Assembly: GCA_028527945.1 (NCBI GenBank)
Contig: JAQQAK010000291.1
Location: 1 to 12,545, forward strand
Reading direction: 5' to 3'
Source: Spirochaetaceae bacterium
GTDB lineage: Bacteria; Spirochaetota; Spirochaetia; UBA9216
Length of the DNA: 12,545 nt
Shown here piece by piece: positions 1-7,217 of this stretch (the first letter of the stretch is position 1; every line of letters starts with the position of its first letter). Below the pieces are notes generated by a model. The model saw only the letters and a list, made by a program, of their open reading frames with translations, ran no database searches and had not been told where the DNA came from. A program made the translations under genes and the position numbers.

Positions 1-136
1 TTTCCATTTACTCTAAAAGTTTTTCTTTTATTAAAGATCACTTATAACCTCAAAAATAAAAATTCTAAATAAGCCATTTTTAACCTCGTTCAGTAAAAAC
101 TAAAGTCTTTATAAAAAGCTTTGCTGAAAAACTTGA

Positions 137-142
137 TATAAT
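137..142 (+). promoter_or_regulatory. Extended -10 promoter for the glycosyltransferase-HAD gene
   Basis: TATAAT preceded by TG at 134-135 (TGATATAAT) forms an extended -10 element. A start of transcription around 149 would give a leader of about 34 bases to the AAGGA ribosome site at 171-175. I see no convincing -35 at 16-18 bases upstream, which extended -10 promoters can tolerate. The rest of 1-136 is AT-rich with no supported gene. A 6-bp inverted repeat (14-19 with 25-30, TAAAAG/CTTTTA, loop TTTTT) might be a terminator remnant for something left of the window, but it has no G/C-rich core. Confidence 0.45.
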
Positions 143-182
143 AACAATATACCAGAGATGCTACTCTATCAAGGACACAATA

Positions 183-233
183 ATGAACATATTGTATTTT
201 TTTGCACTATCGTCTACAGTCATAGAACCATAG
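183..233 (+). pseudogene. Detached N-terminal segment of the glycosyltransferase (16 codons, then TAG)
   Basis: An ATG at 183 has a good Shine-Dalgarno (AAGGA, 171-175, 7 bases away) and reads MNILYFFALSSTVIEP before a TAG at 231-233. The frame is the same as that of the gene starting at 237, with only an AAA codon between the stop and that ATG. MNILYFFA looks like the first beta strand that opens a GT-B glycosyltransferase, and the downstream product begins at what looks like the second strand. I infer that this is the original start, separated by a nonsense mutation, a short deletion or a frameshift. A second frame runs through 203-256 without a stop and could reflect a frameshift. Alternatively it is a short translated leader that couples ribosomes to the next ATG. 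Confidence 0.5.
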
Positions 234-236
234 AAA

Positions 237-2168
237 ATGGTAACGTATTTATATTCTGATTTTGGGGATTATTCAATGATTGGAAAGAGATATAAGGGAT
301 ACGGCGCATATATTTTAACCGGAATGGGATTTAAAGCGCCAATTGATGCCATTTTTAATGATATGAATGATGAAGAGTTTGTTTTAGAAAATATTGATTT
401 TTTTAAAGAACTCGGAATAAGCAGATGGGATAAATTTTGGAAAAAGACATGGGATTCTGTTTTAAAGAATCCTGAGATATTAAAGATTAATTATTTTGTT
501 CAGAAAAGGTTTATGATGCCTCTGTATACGGAGCTTCATTATATGACTTGTAAAAAACAATTATTGGAATGGATTGAAACAGAACAACCGGATTTCATTC
601 TTACAAGTCATTTCATCACAACATTACTTCTTCCTTTTGCGGTTAAAAAACTTGGCAAAAGGATTCCTGTTTTTGCGTATAACGCAGAAGTAATAAGTGC
701 TCATAGTTCTAATGTCGCTCCTCTAGTTGACAGATACTTTTCTCCAACAGAGATAGGGACAGGAAAACTTGTAAAGTGCGGGCAACCTGAAGCAACAATT
801 AAAGCAACTCCTTTTCCAATTGATAAGAAATTTAAGCGTGATTTATTATCATGTAAAGAAAGTAGAGAAAAACTTGGCTTAAAAAATATTTTTACGATTT
901 TGCTAACCTTTGGTGGTGATGGAATAGGTTCTGTTTCTATGATGGAAATGGTTATTGAAAAAAAGCTGCCAGTTCAGATACTTGCGGTTTGCGGGCGTAA
1001 TGAAGAATTAAAGGCTAAGCTTGAAAAGATTAAAAATGATAATCCTGAATACGCAATTCAGATTTATGGTTTTGTTTCGAATATGGAAGAATTGATGAAT
1101 TGTAGTGATATTTGCGCAGGTAAATCAGGCATGAATGCAACTTTTGAAAGTCTTTACATGAAAAAACCATATATGGCGACAGCTGCTCTTGCTAATGAAA
1201 TTGCTACACTTGATTTTATTGTTGAAAATGGGTTTGGCTGGGATGCTACTGATCTTGAAGATCAGATTAGGATTATTGAATCTTGTATTGATGATCCGGG
1301 CTACTACAATACTATTGTTAAAAACATTGTTAAGTCAGATATTGATTTTCACACAGAGAAATTTAATTTAATTATTAAAAAAGAACTCTATGCTTATAAA
1401 AAGAATATGTTGCAAGATAGTAAGGCCTTGTATTTTGATATGGCTGGAACTCTATGTGATATACCAATAAGCGGAATATGGGAAAAAGTAAATAAAGATG
1501 GAATTATCAAGGTTGTCAAAAATCTAGGTTGGGATGAATTACTTTCTGAAAAGGACTATGACGCCTTATGTGACCATTTTGTTAATGAAAAAAAGAAGCT
1601 CAGAAAAGATTCTAAATTGACCTTGAAAGAAGCTGATATACGTATCCAGCTTGGTGATTTTATAAAGTATGCTCTTAAAAATTATGATGCACTAACAAAT
1701 ACTGTTATAACTAAAACTAAAATGGATTGTCTTGAAAAACTTTTTGTCAGTACAGAGCTTGATATTACAGAACCCTTTTCTGGAGTTGTATCTGTATTGG
1801 AAAATTTATCAAAGAAGTATGATTTATATTTACTCAGCAATAATGTATCAAGGCAGCTTGTTTTAGATATCGTTGAAAAAATAGGTTGTTCACATTGTTT
1901 TAAAGATGTTTTTGTTTCAGTTGATTGTGGGTACAGGAAACCGCATATAAATTTTTTAAAGTACGTTACATCTAAAACAAAATTAAAACCTAATGAATGT
2001 GTTATGATAGGAGATCGCCTGTCTCAGGATATTAGAATGGCTAATTTGTATGATATTAAATCTATATATGCGGCCATGGTTGATCATGAAGATAATAATG
2101 ATTGTGAAAATGAATATTACGATTATTATATAACTGACTTTAAACAACTGGAGGAGATCTTTTTATAA
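237..2168 (+). CDS. GT28/MGDG-synthase-like glycosyltransferase fused to a HAD-family hydrolase domain
   Basis: This is a 643-residue two-domain protein. Residues 1 to about 385 resemble GT-B glycosyltransferases of the MurG/MGDG-synthase type. They contain a mid-protein strand-loop ILLTFGGDGIGS, then VCGRNEELKAKL, GFVSNMEELMNCSD and the GKSGMNATFES donor-binding-like segment. Residues from about 395 form a HAD domain: motif I D401-M-A-G-T405, motif II S534 in LLSNN, motif III K568 in GYRKPH, and motif IV GDRLSQD with D593 and D598. The usual second Asp of motif I is Ala403, as in phosphonatase-type HADs, so the acid/base step may differ. A likely role is glycolipid or envelope glycan synthesis with phosphate removal, but the substrate is unknown. 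The start at 237 lacks its own strong ribosome site (the AAGGA serves 183), and the first Rossmann strand is missing, so the gene may be partly decayed. The rest of the frame is intact, with no internal stop. Confidence 0.8.
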   Translation: MVTYLYSDFGDYSMIGKRYKGYGAYILTGMGFKAPIDAIFNDMNDEEFVLENIDFFKELGISRWDKFWKKTWDSVLKNPEILKINYFVQKRFMMPLYTELHYMTCKKQLLEWIETEQPDFILTSHFITTLLLPFAVKKLGKRIPVFAYNAEVISAHSSNVAPLVDRYFSPTEIGTGKLVKCGQPEATIKATPFPIDKKFKRDLLSCKESREKLGLKNIFTILLTFGGDGIGSVSMMEMVIEKKLPVQILAVCGRNEELKAKLEKIKNDNPEYAIQIYGFVSNMEELMNCSDICAGKSGMNATFESLYMKKPYMATAALANEIATLDFIVENGFGWDATDLEDQIRIIESCIDDPGYYNTIVKNIVKSDIDFHTEKFNLIIKKELYAYKKNMLQDSKALYFDMAGTLCDIPISGIWEKVNKDGIIKVVKNLGWDELLSEKDYDALCDHFVNEKKKLRKDSKLTLKEADIRIQLGDFIKYALKNYDALTNTVITKTKMDCLEKLFVSTELDITEPFSGVVSVLENLSKKYDLYLLSNNVSRQLVLDIVEKIGCSHCFKDVFVSVDCGYRKPHINFLKYVTSKTKLKPNECVMIGDRLSQDIRMANLYDIKSIYAAMVDHEDNNDCENEYYDYYITDFKQLEEIFL

Positions 2169-2204
2169 GATATTGAAATAACAGAATAGTAAAAAGATTC
2201 TTTT

Positions 2205-2248
2205 GAGGCTCTTTCAAGGCATAGGAAGTTTTGAAAGAGGCTCTTTTA
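2205..2248 (+). terminator. Hairpin terminator after the glycosyltransferase-HAD gene
   Basis: A perfect 9-bp inverted repeat (CTCTTTCAA at 2209-2217, TTGAAAGAG at 2231-2239) with a 13-base loop is followed by GCTCTTTTA. It lies about 40 bases past the stop at 2168. The T tract is short and the stem is only moderately GC, so termination may be partial. The word GAGGCTCTTT occurs at both ends of the element (2205-2214 and 2237-2246). Confidence 0.6.
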
Positions 2249-2273
2249 ATCTAATTTAATAGATTAGGATAAT
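2247..2273 (+). promoter_or_regulatory. Possible promoter with palindromic operator upstream of the radical-SAM/ABC operon
   Basis: A 7-bp inverted repeat, TAATCTA (2247-2253) and TAGATTA (2260-2266), separated by ATTTAA, sits directly before GATAAT (2268-2273), a possible -10. No clear -35 is visible at the right distance. The A/T-rich arms are unlikely to make a stable RNA hairpin, so a protein-binding site is the more natural reading. This is suggestive only. Confidence 0.3.
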
Positions 2274-2309
2274 TTTACAAAACAGTTTTTCTTTTATAGG
2301 AGTTGTTTT

Positions 2310-3212
2310 TTGAAATTTAGTTATCTTACCAAGCTTGGAGTTTTTGGATTAAAGTCTGTTCTTTTCAAATGGGAAAAACCAATTCTGGGTACGGTCATTG
2401 TTACTGATTTCTGCAACCTTGATTGCAAGCATTGTGCTGTAAACAATATAAACAAGGTAATGCATAGTTTTGAAACTATCAGCTTTGAGATGCAAAAGTT
2501 TTATGATGAAGGCATTCGCATCCTTTTTCTTTCTGGCGGAGAAACAATGCTCTGGAAGGATGGCAATAAGGATATTAAAGACCTCATTGCCAAAGGGCGG
2601 GAAATTGGTTTTTATCTTATCAACATAGTAACAAATGGAACCGTTCATCTGAACATTCCTGAAGCGGATCTAGTTTTTCTGAGTCTGGATGGAATGAAAG
2701 ATGTTCATAACAAAATCAGGGGTGATGTTTTTGACGGCATTATGAAAAATGTCCGCAAGGCTAATAACACCAACATCTGTGTTTTTACCGCAATTAATAA
2801 AGTAAATCAAAAAGAGATTTCCAGTCTTTGCGAGCTTGTGAGAAGTGAGCCGAATCTTAATTCAATTTCATTTAATTTTCATACACCATACCGGCTTACA
2901 GAACATCTTTGCCTTAATACTGATGAACGAAGAGCCGCGGTTCAGGAAATTAAAGAAATGATTAAAAAGGGATATCCTGTGTTTAATCTTCCGTCAACGC
3001 TGGATATTTTTCTAAAAAATACATGGAAGCGTCCATGCCGGCAATGTGTTGTCTCTGAAAACGGTGAACGTTTTGATTGCGGCAGGTGTTCTGTCATTCC
3101 CGGTCTTTGTGAGAATTGCGGATATTTATTTGCTGTAGAGTTTTCTACACTTTTTAGCGGGAATATAAGAGCCATATTTGATATGTTTCGCGTTTATACC
3201 CGTTTTGTTTAA
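2310..3212 (+). CDS. Radical SAM protein with C-terminal cysteine pairs
   Basis: This 300-residue radical SAM enzyme would cleave S-adenosylmethionine at a 4Fe-4S cluster bound by C35, C39 and C42 (CNLDCKHC). The SAM-binding SGGE follows at 75-78, with TNGT and LSLDG further on, so the first 200 residues are a standard radical SAM barrel. The C-terminus carries three CxxC pairs, C243/C246, C257/C260 and C267/C270, which suggests an auxiliary Fe-S cluster of the SPASM or twitch kind or a zinc site. A hydrophobic tail follows. The start is TTG at 2310, supported by AGGAG at 2298-2302. It is the first gene of a four-gene operon, and the HemN-like gene follows after 17 bases. The substrate is not recognisable. 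A peptide, lipid or small-molecule modification would fit the exporter downstream, but this is inference. Confidence 0.8.
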   Translation: MKFSYLTKLGVFGLKSVLFKWEKPILGTVIVTDFCNLDCKHCAVNNINKVMHSFETISFEMQKFYDEGIRILFLSGGETMLWKDGNKDIKDLIAKGREIGFYLINIVTNGTVHLNIPEADLVFLSLDGMKDVHNKIRGDVFDGIMKNVRKANNTNICVFTAINKVNQKEISSLCELVRSEPNLNSISFNFHTPYRLTEHLCLNTDERRAAVQEIKEMIKKGYPVFNLPSTLDIFLKNTWKRPCRQCVVSENGERFDCGRCSVIPGLCENCGYLFAVEFSTLFSGNIRAIFDMFRVYTRFV

Positions 3213-3229
3213 AGCAGGAGAAAGAGTAA

Positions 3230-4489
3230 GTGTTTACCAATTTCTTGAGATTGTCTCTGGCTCACAGCCTAAAACCATTCAGGTTTACCAAGATCAACCC
3301 TGAAACAGAAGCCGCCAGGCCTAAAGAGGAATTCCTTAATAACGAAATAGGCCTTTATATTCATGTACCCTTTTGCAGAACCATATGTGATTTTTGTCCC
3401 TACAATAAAGAGCTCTACACGGAAGAAAAAATGCGGCGTTTTATTCCGTCACTGTTAAAGGAGCTTTCTTCCGGTAAAATGCCTGAAAATTATAGAATTA
3501 CAAGCCTTTATTTTGGTGGTGGTTCGCCAGCGCTCGCCATAGATTACCTTCCGGAGATAATGAACCATGTTCGTTCGCTTTATGGTAATCCGGCAAGCAT
3601 TGGTATGGAGCTTCATCCTGAAAACCTGACACCGGAGATTCTTGATAAGTTAAATGCCGCCGGAGTTAATATGGTAAGTGTGGGGTCTCAGTCTTTTGAA
3701 GATAATAATCTCAAGAGGCTTGGCAGAACCGCGGCGGAAATAGAGCATGGTTTTACTCTTATAAAAGAACGTAATTTTAATGTTGTTGACACAGATTTAA
3801 TCTTCGCGATTCCTGGACAGTCAGAAGACACTCTTGTTAAAGATTTTACAAAAGCAGCCAGGCTTGGCGCTACCCAGATTTCTACATACCCCTTTATCCG
3901 CTTCTCGTATACCGGGCAAAATTATCCCCGGCCGTCACGCCGATTGCAGCGCAGACTGCTTGATGTTTTGGCCGATACCGCCGAAGACGTGGGTTTTGAC
4001 CGGACATCCGTTTGGACTTTCGCGAAAAAAGATAGTGGTCAGTATTCATCAGTAACAAGAAATAACTTCATAGGATTCGGTCCCTCAGCGACCTCTCTTT
4101 TCAGAGATCGGTTCTGTATTAACAGTTTTTCTCTGGATGAATATTGCCGGAATATAGATGCTTCTGAATCGCCGCGGGTTCTTGAGCTTAAGTTCAGCCA
4201 AAGGGTAAGACAGATGTACTGGCTGTTCTGGAGCTGCTACAACCTGAAGATATCAAAGCCCGATTTTGCGAACTTTTTTAATAGAGCGCTTGATAAAGAG
4301 TTCGCGGGTGTTTTAAAAGCGGCACAAATCCTTAAATTGATTGCTCCCCACAGCGATGGGTATTCTCTAACCAGAAAGGGCGCTCTTTGGTTTCACAGAG
4401 TAGAGCAGGTTTATACCCATCAATATATCGATAAAACCTGGAGAACTTGCTCTAAAAGTCCCAGACCGGAGGGGATTGAGCTGTATTAA
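3230..4489 (+). CDS. HemN/HemW-like radical SAM protein
   Basis: This 419-residue protein resembles the HemN/HemW group. YIHVPFC with CxxxCxxC at C49, C53 and C56 binds the SAM cluster. It is followed by YFGGGSP (94-100), the ELHPENLT stretch (127-134), VSVGSQSF (149-156) and the IPGQ motif (194-197). Residues from about 330 look like the HemN C-terminal winged-helix domain, with a SLTRKGALW-type end. The group includes coproporphyrinogen dehydrogenase, the haem chaperone HemW and class C radical SAM methyltransferases of natural-product pathways, and I cannot decide among them. C56 is followed by P-Y rather than the C-x-F type context usual in HemN/HemW, and the partner genes (radical SAM plus exporter) are atypical for HemW. 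The start is GTG at 3230 with AGGAG at 3216-3220. Base composition is visibly richer in GC than the flanking blocks, especially around 3900-4000. Confidence 0.78.
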   Translation: MFTNFLRLSLAHSLKPFRFTKINPETEAARPKEEFLNNEIGLYIHVPFCRTICDFCPYNKELYTEEKMRRFIPSLLKELSSGKMPENYRITSLYFGGGSPALAIDYLPEIMNHVRSLYGNPASIGMELHPENLTPEILDKLNAAGVNMVSVGSQSFEDNNLKRLGRTAAEIEHGFTLIKERNFNVVDTDLIFAIPGQSEDTLVKDFTKAARLGATQISTYPFIRFSYTGQNYPRPSRRLQRRLLDVLADTAEDVGFDRTSVWTFAKKDSGQYSSVTRNNFIGFGPSATSLFRDRFCINSFSLDEYCRNIDASESPRVLELKFSQRVRQMYWLFWSCYNLKISKPDFANFFNRALDKEFAGVLKAAQILKLIAPHSDGYSLTRKGALWFHRVEQVYTHQYIDKTWRTCSKSPRPEGIELY

Positions 4490-4491
4490 GA
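4468..4491 (+). promoter_or_regulatory. Ribosome site and coupled start of the ABC ATPase
   Basis: GGAGGGG (4468-4474) lies 1 base from an in-frame TTG (4476) and 16 bases from the ATG at 4491. The first spacing is too short for that TTG and the second is long. The stop of the preceding gene (TAA, 4487-4489) ends one base before the ATG, so I favour 4491 with re-initiation by ribosomes finishing the upstream gene. Confidence 0.45.
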
Positions 4492-5126
4492 TGGAAACAA
4501 TATTAAGAGTTGATAATATTGTAAAGTCATATGGAAGCGCGTTCAAATTTGGACCGGTTAGCCTTGATGTTCACGCAGGCGAAGTTATTGCTCTAATGGG
4601 GCCAAACGGAGCAGGAAAGACCACCCTTATACGCCTTATAACAGGATTGCTGCAAAAAGACAGCGGCAAGGTTGAATCTCAGGGTATGTCCTCAAAAAAG
4701 ACAAAAAAACTATATATTGGCTATATGAGTGAGGCCATATCAATCTGGGATGATCTCGAAGTTAAGCATCAGCTGGCTTTTATGGCAGACTTGTATAGGG
4801 TTCAGATTCCTGATGAAATAACCGATCTTGTTCATCTTTTGGGTTTGGACAAGTACATGAATGTTAGAGGGTCTCATCTTTCTCAGGGAAACCGCAGAAA
4901 ACTCAGCCTTATTTTGTCCATTTTACATGATCCGGAAATCCTCGTTCTTGATGAACCCTTTAATGGCCTGGATTCAATATCCAGGAAAAACACTATCCAA
5001 TGGATTCGCGATCGTGTGAATAAGCAGGATAAACCACGGGCCGTAATTATCGCGTCTCATCAACTGGAGGGCCTTGAAAGCTTCTTTGACCGGCTTGTAG
5101 TTCTAAAGGACGGAGCGTTGTCATGA
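4491..5126 (+). CDS. ABC transporter ATP-binding protein
   Basis: This 211-residue ATPase (from ATG 4491) powers the adjacent permease at the cytoplasmic face. Numbered from that ATG, Walker A is GPNGAGKTT (37-45), the ABC signature is LSQGNRRKLSL (from 130), Walker B is ILVLDEP (150-156), and the H-loop histidine is H190 in ASHQ. The single-domain size and architecture match the NatA/CcmA-type exporters that pair with ABC-2 membrane proteins rather than importers, and no solute-binding protein gene is present. The stop overlaps the permease start by four bases (ATGA at 5123-5126), so the two are translationally coupled. A TTG at 4476 would add five residues (MSCIK). The cargo is unknown. A product of the two radical SAM enzymes upstream is the obvious hypothesis. 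Confidence 0.9.
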   Translation: METILRVDNIVKSYGSAFKFGPVSLDVHAGEVIALMGPNGAGKTTLIRLITGLLQKDSGKVESQGMSSKKTKKLYIGYMSEAISIWDDLEVKHQLAFMADLYRVQIPDEITDLVHLLGLDKYMNVRGSHLSQGNRRKLSLILSILHDPEILVLDEPFNGLDSISRKNTIQWIRDRVNKQDKPRAVIIASHQLEGLESFFDRLVVLKDGALS

Positions 5127-6241
5127 TTGGAGTATTGATAAAGACAATGTTTAGAAGGGTAAAAAATGAACCCCTTTTATTAATTCTGACTCTTGTGTTG
5201 GCACCCTTCTTTGTCGTGCTTTACAAACTAATCTTTCTGGAAGGTATGACAGTCTACAATGTTGTTATTCTTGAGACAGAAAATAAGGCGCTTAAATATC
5301 AGAAAGCATTTATAGAAGAAATGGAAGAAGCCCAATATCCTGGAGGCTCCTCCCTGTTTCATTTTAAATGGGTGGCAGATGAATCTACCGGAGAGCAGCT
5401 CTTGCAGAACCATGATGCTCATTGCATGCTGCGTTTTCTGAGTGACTCCCACCCCCCTGAGATAGAAATAATTGGTGATTATTCCAATCCGTATTTTGTT
5501 GTGTGCTCCCAGATAATACAAAACAATCTAAAAGAACATTACCTGAGCAGATTAAGGCTTCCGATACCTGTGAAGATTACAGAAATACCTGTTGGCAATT
5601 CCGGAGAGAAGACTGAGTTTGAAACCTACATTCCAGGTCTTGTCATTTTTTCAGCGCTGGTTCTAATGTATCTTTTTGCGATATTATTAATAAAGGAAGT
5701 TGAAAACAATGTTTTTTATCGTTACCGCCTTTCAGGGCTTGGCTGGAAAAGCTTTATATCTGCCTACAGCATTATCTTTTTGTTAATTACAGCCCTGTCT
5801 TCACTTCTGACACTGGGCACTTCTTTTCTTTTAGGCTTTCATTCTGCTGTCTCGGTATATCATGATATATGCTTCAGCGCAGGAGTCTGTACCATTCTGG
5901 CCTTTTCAACTATCGGTATTGCTTTCTTTGTTGCTGGTGTGGCGGATAACATGAGTAAAGGCTTTCTGATCACAACCTTTCCATTCATGCTGATGGTTTT
6001 CTTTTCCGGATCTGTTTATCCCTTTCCAAAGATTATACTTTTTAATGCTGCCGGAAGAGGTATAGGGCTTTTTGATTTTCTATCATCAACCCATGCCGTA
6101 ATAGCTTTGGGTAAAATTCTCACCTTTGGTGTTAAGCCGGGAGCTTTGTTGTTTGAGCTTTTAAGTATGTTTTTGCTTTCCATATTAGTATTTGCTGTCG
6201 GGATCATTGTTTTTATCCATAGAAGGTGGCACCTTAAGTGA
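5123..6241 (+). CDS. ABC-2 type permease
   Basis: This 372-residue membrane protein has one helix near residues 17-40, a hydrophilic domain of roughly 130 residues that would lie outside the membrane, and then about five more helices (near 170-190, 215-237, 250-272, 283-300 and 343-365). This is the NatB/YhaP-like ABC-2 topology. It ends with a short basic tail (HRRWHLK). It begins inside the ATPase stop codon (ATGA), so the pair forms one exporter, presumably as a homodimer with two ATPase subunits. It is the last gene of the operon and converges on xdhC with only two bases between the stop codons. The substrate cannot be read from the sequence. Confidence 0.85.
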   Translation: MIGVLIKTMFRRVKNEPLLLILTLVLAPFFVVLYKLIFLEGMTVYNVVILETENKALKYQKAFIEEMEEAQYPGGSSLFHFKWVADESTGEQLLQNHDAHCMLRFLSDSHPPEIEIIGDYSNPYFVVCSQIIQNNLKEHYLSRLRLPIPVKITEIPVGNSGEKTEFETYIPGLVIFSALVLMYLFAILLIKEVENNVFYRYRLSGLGWKSFISAYSIIFLLITALSSLLTLGTSFLLGFHSAVSVYHDICFSAGVCTILAFSTIGIAFFVAGVADNMSKGFLITTFPFMLMVFFSGSVYPFPKIILFNAAGRGIGLFDFLSSTHAVIALGKILTFGVKPGALLFELLSMFLLSILVFAVGIIVFIHRRWHLK

Positions 6242-6273
6242 AGTTAAGGTTTTGAGGCTCTTTTATCTTTTTT
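6231..6273 (+). terminator. Weak hairpin at the convergent gene junction
   Basis: A perfect 7-bp inverted repeat, ACCTTAA (6231-6237) and TTAAGGT (6244-6250), with loop GTGAAG contains the stop codons of both converging genes. On the plus strand it is followed by TTTT and then, after a gap, a T-rich stretch at 6266-6273, so it may end the exporter transcript. On the minus strand no T run follows the hairpin, so termination of the xdhC transcript must occur further on or by other means. Confidence 0.4.
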
Positions 6274-7206
6274 TAATATTGCCCTTTGTTCTATTAATTG
6301 AGCAGCAATGCTTACCGCAATTTCGGCTGGAGTTTCACTTTTTATGTCTATACCAATAGGACTGGTAATTCTTTTCAGATCTTCATTAGTAAAGTTGTTA
6401 GCTCTCAGTTTTTCATTTACAGCCTTAACTTTTGAGTGACTTCCAACGGCTCCAATATAAAATGCAGAAGTAGTCAATGCAAATTTAAGAACTTCATAAT
6501 CTCCTGTATGACCTCGTGTGATTGCAATAATATAATCCTGTTGAAGTATTTTTATTTTATCTTTGAGATCTGAAAAATTCATGGTATATATTTCTTCAGC
6601 GTCAGGAAACAATTCCTTTGTAGTAAAATCTTTTCTATCATCAATTACTATACATCGGAAATTTAGATGACTAAGTAGAGGTACAAGTTCCTGTGCAAGA
6701 TGGCCTCCTCCAAAAATAAAGACTCTACTTGAGTTTGTTAACGACTGTATAAAGTAATTACTTTTAGTATCTGTTTGTGTGACTTTTTTAGAAAAATCTA
6801 TACGTTCTCCATCATGATAGAGAAGAAGGTTTCCCTCTGTGTAATTATTTAGGCTATTGTAAGATGAGGTTAAGGTCTCAAGAGTTTGGGGAGAAGATTG
6901 TATAAAAGTAAAAAGTACATCTACATTTCCTCCACAGATCATTCCAAGGCTTGCAGTTTCTTCTTTTGTCAGCCGGTACTTTATTAATTCACCCTTTTTT
7001 TCTGAGAGCTTTTTTATCGCTATTTCTGTTGCCTTATATTCAAGCATTCCTCCACCAATAGTTCCTGTTAGCAATCCTTTTTTAGTGACAATCATGCAAG
7101 CGCCAGCATTACGAGGTGTGCTTCCATTATTTGATATTACAGTTACAAGTATTGAGTTTTTTCCTTCGCGGCATCTCTCAAGGAGTTTTTCTATAATCTT
7201 TTTCAT
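6244..7206 (-). CDS. xdhC: XdhC-family molybdenum hydroxylase maturation protein
   Basis: This 320-residue protein has the two XdhC/CoxI domains. The N-terminal half carries the family signatures ISNNGSTPRNAGA, GTIGGGMLEY and GMICGGNVDV, the last with a cysteine. The C-terminal half is a Rossmann domain opening with VFIFGGGHLAQEL and continuing through TRGHTGD, IGAVGS and ITSPIGIDI. XdhC proteins bind molybdenum cofactor and help sulfurate and insert it into xanthine-dehydrogenase-family hydroxylases. Its place as last gene of a Moco operon supports that role. The ATG at 7204-7206 has AAGGA (complement of 7215-7219) 8 bases upstream, overlapping the stop of the MOSC-MogA gene, 11 bases away. 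The hydroxylase client is not in the window. The gene ends two bases from the convergent permease. Confidence 0.9.
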   Translation of the reverse strand: MKKIIEKLLERCREGKNSILVTVISNNGSTPRNAGACMIVTKKGLLTGTIGGGMLEYKATEIAIKKLSEKKGELIKYRLTKEETASLGMICGGNVDVLFTFIQSSPQTLETLTSSYNSLNNYTEGNLLLYHDGERIDFSKKVTQTDTKSNYFIQSLTNSSRVFIFGGGHLAQELVPLLSHLNFRCIVIDDRKDFTTKELFPDAEEIYTMNFSDLKDKIKILQQDYIIAITRGHTGDYEVLKFALTTSAFYIGAVGSHSKVKAVNEKLRANNFTNEDLKRITSPIGIDIKSETPAEIAVSIAAQLIEQRAILKKDKRASKP

Positions 7207-7217
7207 CTTATGTTTCC

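Noticed and set aside
1..72. Frame open from the left edge for 23 codons, possible tail of an upstream gene
   Set aside because: Short, lysine- and leucine-rich as expected from AT-rich DNA, no recognisable motif, and other frames are similar.
1..236. tRNA, small RNA or CRISPR repeat in the AT-rich left spacer
   Set aside because: No cloverleaf, no regular repeats and no GC-rich structured core; only an extended -10 and a ribosome site are supported.
2205..2248. Repeated GAGGCTCTTT as a mobile-element end or riboswitch
   Set aside because: No transposase or terminal inverted repeats nearby, and the hairpin plus T-rich end fits an ordinary terminator.
2349..2648. 99-codon open frame on the minus strand inside the first radical SAM gene
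   Set aside because: Lies wholly within a gene with clear radical SAM motifs, has no ribosome site and no recognisable family.
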